Part shown: positions 26,126-34,351 of the stretch, in pieces
Position numbering within the stretch: the stretch's first letter is position 1
How the letters are laid out: each line of letters starts with the position of its first letter
Source of the DNA: Aquamicrobium defluvii
Lineage (GTDB): Bacteria > Pseudomonadota > Alphaproteobacteria > Rhizobiales > Rhizobiaceae
DNA length: 64,000 nucleotides
Direction: 5' to 3'
Assembly (NCBI RefSeq): GCF_004363725.1
Contig: NZ_SNZF01000026.1
Coordinates: 1-64,000 of the forward strand
The notes under the pieces: generated by a model
Databases searched by the model: none
What the model was told of the DNA's origin: nothing
Seen by the model: the letters and a program-made list of their open reading frames with translations, nothing else
Translations under genes and position numbers: made by a program

Positions 26126-27426
26126 GCATCGGCATCGTCTTCGTCGGCTTCGCCGCCATGCTGGTTCTGATGTTCCTCAGCTTTCCGGTGGCGGTCGCGA
26201 TCATTACCGTCGGCGCACTCGGCGGCTATTTCCTGTATGGCGCCCCGCTTGTCGACATGATGGGCGGCGTCATCTGGCAGAGCGTCAACAGTCCGGCCAT
26301 CCTCGCCATTCCATTGTTCATGCTGTTGGGCGAACTGCTGCTGCGCGGCGGCATCGCGGACCGCATGTACGATGCCATGGCGGTATGGCTTGCCCGTCTG
26401 CCGGGCGGCCTGCTTCACAGCAATATAGCGACCAGTACGCTGTTTTCCGCCACCTCGGGATCTTCGGTGGCAACGGCGGCGACCGTGGGTACCATCGCCC
26501 TGCCGGCGCTGCGGCAATACAAATACCCGATACGGCCCGCTCTGGGCTCGCTGGCCGCCGGAGGCACGCTCGGCATCCTCATTCCACCAAGCATCAACCT
26601 GCTGGTTTACGGGTCGCTCGCCAACGCGTCGGTTGGGCAACTCTTCGCCGGAGGACTTGTGCCGGGACTGCTTCTCGCCTTCTGCTTCTCCCTCTACATC
26701 TTCATTGCGCACCGGAACGCAGGCGCGGAAGCGACCGATCTGGTCGATATGCCGTTTCGGCAGAAGCTGGCGCTTGGAAAACATCTCATTCCACCTTTCG
26801 TCATTTTCACCGTCGTCATGGGATCGATCTATGGAGGGTTGGCGACACCAACCGAATCGGCAGCCATCGGCGTCGTCATCTCGATGGCATTCGTCGCGCT
26901 CAACGGCCGGATGTCGATCCACTTCCTGATCGAGTGCTCGATCCAGGCGGCGAGGACGAGCGGCATGGTCATCATCGTGCTGGTTTGTGCGCTCCTGCTC
27001 AACGTGACCATCTCCATGACGGGCGCGGCGCAGGCGATGACCCAATGGATCGCGTCGCTCGGCCTCGGACAGATCGAACTGCTGTTCGCGCTTCTGGTCT
27101 TCTACGTGCTGCTGGGAACCTTCATGGACGCCATGTCGATGCTGGTGCTGACGGTGCCGGTTGTCATCCCGATCGTCGTCTCGGTGGGTATCGACCCGAT
27201 CTGGTTCGGCATCTTCATCGTGCTGATGTGCGAGATCGCGCTGATCACGCCGCCTGTGGGCATGAATCTCTTCATCGTCCACGGCGTGCGCAAGGATGGC
27301 GGCGGCTACAGCGATGTCATCTGGGGCTCCTTCCCCTACGTGATCGTAATGATCATGTTCACGATCATGCTGATGTTCTTCCCGGACATCGTCATGTGGC
27401 TTCCTGATCGATTGGCGGGCCGGTGA
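26122..27426 (+). CDS. TRAP transporter large permease (DctM type)
   Basis: A 434-residue membrane protein with about 12 helices and family motifs: IPLFMLLGELLLRGGIADRM, the ATSGSSVATAATVGTIALP region, LAAGGTLGILIPPSINLLVY and LIECSIQAARTSGMVIIVL. It carries the sodium-coupled transport step. Its stop overlaps the start of the racemase-like gene (TGATG), so transport and that enzyme are co-translated. Confidence 0.9.
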   Translation: MSIGIVFVGFAAMLVLMFLSFPVAVAIITVGALGGYFLYGAPLVDMMGGVIWQSVNSPAILAIPLFMLLGELLLRGGIADRMYDAMAVWLARLPGGLLHSNIATSTLFSATSGSSVATAATVGTIALPALRQYKYPIRPALGSLAAGGTLGILIPPSINLLVYGSLANASVGQLFAGGLVPGLLLAFCFSLYIFIAHRNAGAEATDLVDMPFRQKLALGKHLIPPFVIFTVVMGSIYGGLATPTESAAIGVVISMAFVALNGRMSIHFLIECSIQAARTSGMVIIVLVCALLLNVTISMTGAAQAMTQWIASLGLGQIELLFALLVFYVLLGTFMDAMSMLVLTVPVVIPIVVSVGIDPIWFGIFIVLMCEIALITPPVGMNLFIVHGVRKDGGGYSDVIWGSFPYVIVMIMFTIMLMFFPDIVMWLPDRLAGR

Positions 27427-28139
27427 TGACATTGCGACGGGCGGAAGGCGTCAAAGAACCGGCAAAAGGCAGACGCCTTCTTGTCATCAACCCGAACACA
27501 AACCCGGCGGTGACGAGAACCATACGCGATGCCGCCGCCTGCGTGGTGCATGAAACCACCGCCGTGACAGTGGTGAACCCTGCCACGGGACCATTTTCGA
27601 TAGAAACGGCCGAGCATCGCGCGCTGGCCGTTCCGCGTGTGATTTCATTGGTATCGGAGAACCTGTCTGCCGGATACGACGCCTTTGTACTTGGTTGTTT
27701 CGACGACATCGGGCTCTTCGAATCCCGCGCCTTGACGAAGGTGCCCGTCGTAGGTCCCTGCGAGGCCGGAATTGCCGCCATGCGCACCCTTGCCAGGCGT
27801 TTCTCGATAGTCACCACAGTCCATGCGGCCTTGCCGGGAATCAATGATCTGCTGGTGCACTATGGCGTTGCCGATATCTGTACAGTGCGCGCCGCCGGCG
27901 TGGGTGTGGCCGACGCTTCCGAAAATGGAACAGAGGCCCGGCTGCGGTTTCTCCGGACGATCCACGAAGCTATCGAGATGGATGGGGCCGAAGCAATATT
28001 GCTCGGCTCCGGCGGACTTGCGGGCAAAGCCTCAACCTTGCAGGCCGACATCTCCGTACCCATCATCGATGCTGTGCAGGCAGCCGTGAAAATGGCAGAA
28101 GGCATCGCCTTGCAGCTTCGGCAGCAGATGGACGGTTGA
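27426..28139 (+). CDS. Asp/Glu/hydantoin racemase-superfamily protein with one active-site cysteine replaced
   Basis: A 237-residue protein of the cofactor-independent racemase fold: LLVINPNTNPAVTRTIRDAA at the start, FVLGCFDDIGLFESRAL with C91 as first catalytic cysteine, VPVVGPCEAGIAAMRTLA and SVPIIDAVQAAVKMAEG. The second catalytic cysteine, normally in an LGCAGM- or LGCGG-type motif, is replaced: ILLGSGGLAG has S195. Loss of one of the pair is known in non-racemase members such as arylmalonate decarboxylase and maleate isomerase. So it may isomerise, decarboxylate or racemise one way only. It is coupled to the TRAP genes. GTG 27423 is an alternative start. Confidence 0.8.
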   Translation: MTLRRAEGVKEPAKGRRLLVINPNTNPAVTRTIRDAAACVVHETTAVTVVNPATGPFSIETAEHRALAVPRVISLVSENLSAGYDAFVLGCFDDIGLFESRALTKVPVVGPCEAGIAAMRTLARRFSIVTTVHAALPGINDLLVHYGVADICTVRAAGVGVADASENGTEARLRFLRTIHEAIEMDGAEAILLGSGGLAGKASTLQADISVPIIDAVQAAVKMAEGIALQLRQQMDG

Positions 28140-28346
28140 TCGAATTTACCGACAGGATCCGGCGCAGGCACCTCCGGCCGGTCGTCTTTCGCGATTGATG
28201 CCCGAGAGGCCCGCACCTCTCGGGACAAGACTTCGAAAGCCACGGCAGCACGTCAAGAGATCGTGTTGTTGCCGGCTCCGGAGGGTTTCGTTTCATCTTA
28301 TGATTTCCCGCCGGATCGCCGCGGAATTTGCAGTGGAACCGAAAGA

Positions 28347-28375
28347 AAAGGCTCCGTTACAGGTACGGAGCCTTT
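28347..28375 (-). terminator. Rho-independent terminator of mucR
   Basis: AAAGGCTCCGT and ACGGAGCCTTT form a perfect 11-bp stem with a 7-base loop. On the minus strand it is followed by TTTTCTTTC, so it ends the mucR message 42 bases after its stop. The 277-base interval 28140-28416 has no other clear feature. Confidence 0.75.
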
Positions 28376-28416
28376 GCAATCAGACGGGCGGGAGACGAGG
28401 TGGCTGCATTGCCCGT

Positions 28417-28878
28417 TCAGGCATCTGGCTTTTTTCGCGTTCTCTTCCCGGGCGCGGCAGCTTCCTGCTTTTTGCGTCCAAGTCCCATCTGCTTTGCCAG
28501 CTGCGAGCGTGCAGCGGCGTAGGCAGGAGCCACCATCGGATAGTCGGCGGGCAGGTTCCACCTGGCCCGGTAGCCCTCGGGAGTCATGCCGTGATGCGTG
28601 GCAAGGTGCCGCTTGAGCGACTTGAATTTTTTGCCGTCTTCAAGACACACAATATGGTCCGGCGTGACCGACTTCCTGACGGATATGGCAGGCGCGGGCT
28701 TTTCCTGATGCGGCGTTTCCTCAGCTGTCGCGCCAAGGTTTTTCAATGCGTGGTGCACCTGTGCGACCAGCGCGGACAAGTCGGAAACAGGGACAGGATT
28801 GTTCGACACGTAGGCCGAAACAAGATCGGCCGTCAGTTCGACAAGTTCAATTTGTCTGTTTTCCGGGATTTGTGTCAC
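28417..28878 (-). CDS. mucR: MucR/Ros-family zinc-finger transcriptional regulator
   Basis: A 153-residue protein of the Ros/MucR family, global regulators of surface polysaccharide, motility and virulence genes in this bacterial order. The N-terminal half is the helical oligomerisation region (ELTADLVSAYVSNNPVPVSD). The C-terminal zinc finger is C2H2-like: CLEDGKKFKSLKRHLATHHG, followed by TPEGYRARWNLPADYPMVAP, which is diagnostic. The tail is lysine-rich. The start codon is GTG 28876-28878 with AAAGGAG six bases upstream. It stands alone, with its own terminator. Confidence 0.93.
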   Translation of the reverse strand: MTQIPENRQIELVELTADLVSAYVSNNPVPVSDLSALVAQVHHALKNLGATAEETPHQEKPAPAISVRKSVTPDHIVCLEDGKKFKSLKRHLATHHGMTPEGYRARWNLPADYPMVAPAYAAARSQLAKQMGLGRKKQEAAAPGKRTRKKPDA

Positions 28879-29547
28879 TTTTTACTCCTTTACGAGGGTA
28901 TTTAACCGCCCTAGCGATGCTATCGCATGCGCCTTGCCGGAAGCGCAAGGAGGTCTGGCGATCCTCTGTATTTGAAAAATCAGCCAGTTTCCGTGGAAAC
29001 TGCAATCTGATGACAGCCGCCCACAGAGAAAATCTGATTATTTCGTATGCCATGCACACCCCGCCCCGCATATCTCCCTGCCTGTATTGTCGTTGTTTTT
29101 TTGAATACAAAATAACACCATGTCATTGGAAACATATGCCGATCCTCGATGCGGCGGTTGCCGATGTGACCGCCGGCAAGGCAGCAGGCCGCAAGTCACG
29201 ACAGATATCGGGGGTTTCAGGAACCAGACAATTGCTGGCGGTTCTTGTTCTGTCGGGCCCTGGCGCTTCATCGGAAGCGCATGAACGATCTGATCGAATG
29301 CGCGCCGCAACTGCGTTCGCTGCACGGTTTCGGCCGGTGAACAGCCGCAGGTGGAAAACCTCAAGGCTCTCTGCAATGAGGCCGCATTCCGGAAGATTGC
29401 AACCATGAGGGCGCGATCCATGAAATGGCGATCCGGGAAAATGCGGTGCTTGAACGGATATCCTCGCCGGCCCTCAAAAAGAAACGGGTTGGTGAACCGC
29501 AATGCCGACAGGGCTTTCGCCAGCCGGATCATCGAAGAGCTCGACGG
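28879..29547. other. Intergenic stretch without recognisable genes
   Basis: About 670 bases between mucR and the cytosine-deaminase relic. The first 200 bases are the mucR leader and promoter region and are more AT-rich around 29085-29125. From about 29250 the composition looks like decayed coding DNA, with short open frames interrupted by stops on both strands, but I recognise no family in any frame. Confidence 0.4.
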
Positions 29548-29735
29548 CGGCGGCGGCATCTCCCGTTACGAACGCACCATGAGCGAGGGGCCGCTTCTGT
29601 CGAAGCCTTGTGCCGCATCGCTGCGGATCGCGGTCTGCCGGTCGACATGCATTGCGACCAATCCGACGACCCCATGTCCCGTCATATCGAGACCCTGGCC
29701 GCCCGGACGGTTCGTGTCGGATTGCAGGGACGTCA
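29548..29735 (+). pseudogene. Cytosine deaminase/amidohydrolase fragment
   Basis: In one frame the DNA reads GGGISRYERTMSEG. After a shift at about 29595 the next frame reads GAASVEALCRIAADRGLPVD, then MHCDQSDDPMSRHIETLAAR and VRVGLQGR. This is the middle of cytosine-deaminase-type amidohydrolases (the IPHFERT segment, the metal-binding H of MHCDESDDP and SRHIETLA). Roughly 60 of 420 residues remain and the frame is broken, so it is a relic. It ends where the LysR gene on the other strand ends. Confidence 0.65.
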
Positions 29736-30572
29736 GGGCGCGGCGACCACCTGCTTGAGGCCGCGCAGGGCTTCCTGCACGTCGCTTCGCGCTTCGGCCG
29801 ATTCCGGATAGACGGCATAGGCCGGATAGGTGAACTCCGGCGCACCCTCGACGGGTTCGAGCTCGCCCGCTTCGATGTGGGGGGCGGCCACGCCCTTGCG
29901 GAAATATCCCATGCCGCCCGCGCGCAGGACATAGCTGAGGCCGAGCGGACCCAGTCCGACCATGAGGCCCGGCGCCGCGGATGACGCCTGCCCGAAGCCG
30001 CGTTGCGCGGCGAAGCCGGAGCCCCAGTCGACATGGACATAATCCAGCGGCTCCTGCCTGCTGGGCGTGCGCACCAGAATGAGCTGTTCTTCCTCGATCA
30101 GCTCGACCCGGAAGCCCGGCAGCATCTTGGGCGCGTACAGCACCGCAAGATCGAGCGCGCCCGTCCGCAACTGTTCAAGCAGCTGGTCGGGTACGCCGAC
30201 ATGGGCGTGAATCGCAATCTTCGGCTGCTCGCGCTTCATCCACACCAGCCAGTCCAGCAGCAGCGGGTTCCACAGGCTGAGTTCGCCGCCGAGCGCCACG
30301 ACGCTGGTGCGGCCGGTCGGGATGGTGAGTTGCTGGCGCGCACGCTCCCAGATCTGCACCATGGATTGCGCGAAACGTTCGAACTCGCGGCCGGCGGCAG
30401 TCAGCGACGCACCGTTGCGGTTGCGCACGAACAGTTGCCGGCCGAGCTCCTCCTCCAGCGTGCGGATTCGTGCGCTCACCGTCGTCTGGGTGACGTGCAG
30501 GCGATGCGAAGCTTTCAGGAAGCTGCCGGTATGAACGATCTCCAGAAAGGTCCTGGCACGGTCTATGTCCAT
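29733..30572 (-). CDS. LysR-family transcriptional regulator
   Basis: A 279-residue regulator: the N-terminal HTH is MDIDRARTFLEIVHTGSFLK followed by ASHRLHVTQTTVSARIRTLE, and the effector domain follows from about residue 90. The start is set at the family-typical MDIDRARTF; an in-frame ATG ten codons earlier (30602) is less likely. No adjacent target operon is obvious: the divergent neighbour is 5-formyltetrahydrofolate cyclo-ligase and the downstream gene is a dead cytosine deaminase, which may have been its former target. Confidence 0.88.
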   Translation of the reverse strand: MDIDRARTFLEIVHTGSFLKASHRLHVTQTTVSARIRTLEEELGRQLFVRNRNGASLTAAGREFERFAQSMVQIWERARQQLTIPTGRTSVVALGGELSLWNPLLLDWLVWMKREQPKIAIHAHVGVPDQLLEQLRTGALDLAVLYAPKMLPGFRVELIEEEQLILVRTPSRQEPLDYVHVDWGSGFAAQRGFGQASSAAPGLMVGLGPLGLSYVLRAGGMGYFRKGVAAPHIEAGELEPVEGAPEFTYPAYAVYPESAEARSDVQEALRGLKQVVAAP

Positions 30573-30682
30573 GACGCTGCCTTGAATGCAATTATTTTGC
30601 ATTCATACCGCATTTAATTCCATTTGCCTTCCGGTTTCCGGAGGCGCACCCTCGAAAGGGACAATCAGCCAGGGTGCCGACG

Positions 30683-31351
30683 ATGAGCGACGATCCCCAG
30701 AGCAAGGACGCGGAGACTGAAACCGCCGAATATGCGTCGCCCCCCTGCTTCATGCATGAACTGGATCCCGAATTCCGTTTCATGCCCCTGCGTTCGGATG
30801 CCTGGAGCGACGTCATGCGCTGGCGCAAAGCCGAGCGCGAGCGGCTGATCGCGGAGCGTATGGCACTGGAACAGGAGCAACGCCACGCGCGCTCCGTCCG
30901 TATCGCTGACAAGCTCGACGCCGCGGTCGGCGAGCTGCGGGGGCGCGTCGTGGGGACATACTGGCCATTCCGGGGAGAGCCGGACCTGCGCAACTGGGGT
31001 ATCGGCGTCATCGAGCGTGGCGGCAGGCTGGCGCTGCCGGTCGTTATCCAGAAGGGCTGGCCGCTGGAATACCGGATATGGGCGCCCGGCGATCCGCTGG
31101 AACGCGGCGTGTGGAACATCCTGGTGCCCTCACGCGGCCCGGCAGTGCTGCCGGACGTCGTCATTGCCCCGGTCGTCGGCTTCGACGAGGCGCGGTACAG
31201 GCTGGGTTACGGCGGCGGCTTCTTCGACCGCACGCTGGCCGCCATGCCGCGCAAACCGCTGACCATCGGCGTCGGTTACACGCTGAGCAGGATCAGGACG
31301 ATCTACCCGCAGCCGCACGATATTCCGATGGATGCGATCGTCACCGACTGA
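30683..31351 (+). CDS. 5-formyltetrahydrofolate cyclo-ligase
   Basis: Converts 5-formyl-THF to 5,10-methenyl-THF with ATP. In a 222-residue protein the family signatures are WRKAERERLIAERMAL (N-terminal helix with substrate contacts), VGTYWPFRGEPDLRNW, LPDVVIAPVVGFDEARYRLG and YGGGFFDRTLAAM (the ATP/phosphate loop). Before the fold there are about 40 extra residues, typical of the longer alphaproteobacterial form. ATG 30683 lies nine bases after AGG; GTG 30674 is possible. No 6S RNA, which often sits beside this gene in other proteobacteria, could be recognised here. Confidence 0.87.
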   Translation: MSDDPQSKDAETETAEYASPPCFMHELDPEFRFMPLRSDAWSDVMRWRKAERERLIAERMALEQEQRHARSVRIADKLDAAVGELRGRVVGTYWPFRGEPDLRNWGIGVIERGGRLALPVVIQKGWPLEYRIWAPGDPLERGVWNILVPSRGPAVLPDVVIAPVVGFDEARYRLGYGGGFFDRTLAAMPRKPLTIGVGYTLSRIRTIYPQPHDIPMDAIVTD

Positions 31352-31459
31352 TCGCACAATCCGCAGGCGAGGGCCTGTTCCCGACCGCGACGGCGTAACG
31401 CCGCCCCTTCCGAAACAACCCCTCGCGCGAAAGCGGGACGCAAAGGGAAGGAGAAGAGC

Positions 31460-33058
31460 ATGTCGGACACCACTCATGACAGTCCGGCTTCCGGCCGGAG
31501 CTTCGTCGCAAGATGGATTTTCTCCACCAACCACAAGGACATCGGCACGCTCTACCTGATCCTGTCGATGCTGTGCGGCATTCTGGGCACCGGCCTTTCG
31601 GTCGCGCTGCGCATGGAGCTTCAGGAACCCGGCCTCCAGATCTTCGCCGATCCGGGCCTCTATAATGTCGTCGCCACCGGCCACGGGCTGGTGATGATCT
31701 TCTTCGTCATCATGCCGGCGCTGATCGGCGGGTTCGGCAACTGGTTCATCCCGATCATGATCGGCGCGCCGGACATGGCCTTCCCGCGCATGAACAACAT
31801 CTCGTTCTGGCTGCTGGTGTCCTCCCTGATCCTGTTCCTCATGTCCCTGTTCGTGCCGGGCGCGGCCGGTGTGCCGGGCCATGGCGGCGGCTGGACGATG
31901 TATCCGCCCTTCTCCGGCACCACCGGCCAGCCGGGGCCGGCGGTCGATCTCGTCATCCTGTCGATCCACCTGTCGGGCGCGTCCTCAATCCTCGGCGCCA
32001 TCAACTTCATCACCACCATCTTCAACATGCGCGCGCCCGGCATGACGCTGCACCGCATGCCGTTGTTCGCATGGGCCATGCTGGTCACCGCCTTCATGCT
32101 GCTGCTGTCGCTTCCGGTTCTGGCGGGGGCCATCACCATGGTGCTTACCGACCGGAATTTCGACACCACCTTCTTCGTGCCCTCCGGCGGCGGCGACCCG
32201 ATCCTCTACCAGCACCTGTTCTGGTTCTTCGGGCACCCGGAGGTCTACATCATGATCCTGCCGGGCTTCGGAATCGTCAGCCATGTCATCTCGACCTTCG
32301 CCAGAAAGCCGATCTTCGGCTATCTCGGCATGGCCTACGCCATGGTGGCCATCGGGCTGATCGGCTTCGTGGTGTGGGCGCACCACATGTTCACCGTCGG
32401 CATATCGGTCGAATCGCAGCGCTATTTCGCCTTCGCCTCGATGGTCATTGCCGTGCCCACCGGCATCAAGGTCTTCTCGTGGCTGGCGACGATGTGGGGC
32501 GGGTCGATCACCTTCAGGGTGCCCATGCTGTGGGCGGCAGGTTTCGTGCTGCTCTTCACCATTGGCGGCGTCACGGGTGTCCAGCTTGCAAATCCCGGCC
32601 TCGACCGCGTGCTGCACGACACCTATTACGTGGTGGCCCATTTCCACTACGTGCTCTCGCTCGGAGCGGCCTTCGCCATCTTCGCCGGGTTCTACTACTG
32701 GTTCCCCAAGATGACCGGCTACATGATGAGCGAAACGCTCGGCCGGGTGCATTTCTGGCTGACCTTCATTGGCGTCAACCTCGTCTTCTTCCCTCAGCAT
32801 TTCCTCGGGCTGGCCGGCATGCCACGCCGCTATGCCGACTATCCCGACGCCATGGCAGGGTGGAACTTCATCTCCTCTGTCGGCTCCTACATCTCGGCCG
32901 CGGGGCTGGCGGTGTTCTTCATCGCCGTGGCGGAAGCCTTCATGCGCAAGCGCGCAGCCTCAGCCAACCCATGGGGCGAAGGCGCCACCACGCTGGAATG
33001 GACATTGTCCTCGCCACCGCCCTACCATCAGTTCAGCTCCTTGCCCCGCATATCCTGA
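31460..33058 (+). CDS. ctaD: Cytochrome c oxidase subunit I (aa3 type), solitary
   Basis: A 532-residue heme-copper oxidase subunit I with 12 helices. It keeps the D-channel asparagine region (FGNWFIPIMIGAPDMAFPRM), the gating glutamate and Cu-B/Tyr region (WFFGHPEVYIMILPGFGIVS), HHMFTVGI and the heme ligands in VAHFHYVLSLGAAFAIFAGF. Length and motifs indicate an intact enzyme core. No subunit II, III or heme-assembly gene is adjacent, unlike the usual ctaCDGE cluster. It faces nnrS and lies in the denitrification island. AGGGAAGGAG precedes the start. Confidence 0.92.
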   Translation: MSDTTHDSPASGRSFVARWIFSTNHKDIGTLYLILSMLCGILGTGLSVALRMELQEPGLQIFADPGLYNVVATGHGLVMIFFVIMPALIGGFGNWFIPIMIGAPDMAFPRMNNISFWLLVSSLILFLMSLFVPGAAGVPGHGGGWTMYPPFSGTTGQPGPAVDLVILSIHLSGASSILGAINFITTIFNMRAPGMTLHRMPLFAWAMLVTAFMLLLSLPVLAGAITMVLTDRNFDTTFFVPSGGGDPILYQHLFWFFGHPEVYIMILPGFGIVSHVISTFARKPIFGYLGMAYAMVAIGLIGFVVWAHHMFTVGISVESQRYFAFASMVIAVPTGIKVFSWLATMWGGSITFRVPMLWAAGFVLLFTIGGVTGVQLANPGLDRVLHDTYYVVAHFHYVLSLGAAFAIFAGFYYWFPKMTGYMMSETLGRVHFWLTFIGVNLVFFPQHFLGLAGMPRRYADYPDAMAGWNFISSVGSYISAAGLAVFFIAVAEAFMRKRAASANPWGEGATTLEWTLSSPPPYHQFSSLPRIS

Positions 33059-33131
33059 CGGAGGCCGGTGCTGCCGGCCGGATATGGGAGGTCGCCCCTG
33101 CGGACTACCTGTGCAGGCTGGGTGAAGCCGG

Positions 33132-34349
33132 TCATCCGCAGCCGTCCCCGCCGGAATCCCTCGGATGGCGAAACAGCGGCCAATAGCTTGCCAGCCATAC
33201 GAGGAAGGCGGCGGCCCACAGCAGGGAAGCCGCAGCGTAAGGCGGCCCCGGCAGATGCGCGACAAGGCCGAGATCGGGCAGGACACGCAGGAGCGTTGCC
33301 GCGACCGCGCAGGCGAAGGCGGCTTTCGCGCCCCGCGGGAAGACGAGCTTCCGGCCTGTGTGAAGCAGACCGGCGATGGAGTAGACCGCAAGCACGCCGA
33401 TGCCCAGTCCCCCCATGAAGGCCGTGTGCAATCCGGCCGCCTCGCCAAACGGCGCGCCCAGCCGTGCCGCCCCGACAAGGATCAGGCCCGAACCGGCAAA
33501 GGCGCTCGCAGCCGCAAGGACAAGGATTTCGGCGCGCAAAGCCTCACGTCCGATGAAAGCTTCGCCGACGCGATCCATGAAAGCCGCGCCCGCCGCGATC
33601 ATCAGGAAACCGCTTGCCGCCGGCGACAGCCCGGCAAGCTCGCCGGCTATCGCAACGACGACCAGCCCTGGCGCCAGATGCCGGCGGCCGGGATGCGGAC
33701 GGAAGGGCGAGGTCTCTTCGCCCGGATCGAGCACCAGATTGGTTACGGGCACGGTGATACGCGCCAGCGCCAGTCCGAGAAGACCGAGAAATACAAGACC
33801 GGAGCAATGCAGCAGCAACTGCGCCTGTTCGGCATCGCCTGTCAGGAACGCGTAGCGCACGGCAAGTTGCGTGCACAGCAAGGCGGAAATCCAGAACAGA
33901 AAACCCAGCAGCCGGTCGGTGCGCCTGCGAAGCGACACCTGCGTCACATAGGCAGCGAGCGCCGCGAGCCATGCAGCGTCGGCCATGGCGCCGACAACGG
34001 AAACGGCATCCGCGCCAAAGAAGCCAACAAGGCGGCCGAGACCCCACAAGCCCGCCAGAATAAAGAGGCGTCGGCCCTGCATCTTCGGCGTATCGGTCCA
34101 TTCGGGAACGGCCGTGGTGATGAAGCCGATCAATGCCGCACCGAAGGCGCCGAAGATCATCTCATGCGCATGCCACAGGGCGGGCGGCGTCGATCGCGTC
34201 AGCGGCAGATCGAGACCGAACACCAGAACCCATTGCAGCGGCCACAGCGCGGCGTATATCGCCCCCAGCGGAAAGAAGAGCCGGAAGCCCTCGTCTCCGA
34301 GAATCTCGCCGATTGGCGGTGATGGCTGCCGTTCGGCGGGAGCATGCAT
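33132..34349 (-). CDS. nnrS: NnrS family membrane protein
   Basis: A 405-residue heme- and copper-containing membrane protein linked to protection from nitric oxide stress. It has about 12 helices. Conserved regions are FRLFFPLGAIYAALWPLQWV, then LWHAHEMIFGAFGAALIGF with a histidine pair, and TAVPEWTDTPKM. It is the last gene of a four-gene minus-strand operon that begins with a NitT/TauT-type ABC transporter, 2 bases after the ATPase gene. Regulation by NnrR through the palindrome at 37013 is likely. Confidence 0.9.
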   Translation of the reverse strand: MHAPAERQPSPPIGEILGDEGFRLFFPLGAIYAALWPLQWVLVFGLDLPLTRSTPPALWHAHEMIFGAFGAALIGFITTAVPEWTDTPKMQGRRLFILAGLWGLGRLVGFFGADAVSVVGAMADAAWLAALAAYVTQVSLRRRTDRLLGFLFWISALLCTQLAVRYAFLTGDAEQAQLLLHCSGLVFLGLLGLALARITVPVTNLVLDPGEETSPFRPHPGRRHLAPGLVVVAIAGELAGLSPAASGFLMIAAGAAFMDRVGEAFIGREALRAEILVLAAASAFAGSGLILVGAARLGAPFGEAAGLHTAFMGGLGIGVLAVYSIAGLLHTGRKLVFPRGAKAAFACAVAATLLRVLPDLGLVAHLPGPPYAAASLLWAAAFLVWLASYWPLFRHPRDSGGDGCG

Positions 34350-34351
34350 GG

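Noticed and set aside
29085..29125. AT-rich stretch with TGTATT and AATACA as a possible operator
   Set aside because: Arms are short (6 bp) and far apart, and no regulator or gene start nearby fits.
28746..29408. Open frame across the mucR leader on the plus strand
   Set aside because: It is antisense to mucR at its start and then runs through AT-rich leader and decayed DNA; no recognisable domain and no ribosome site.
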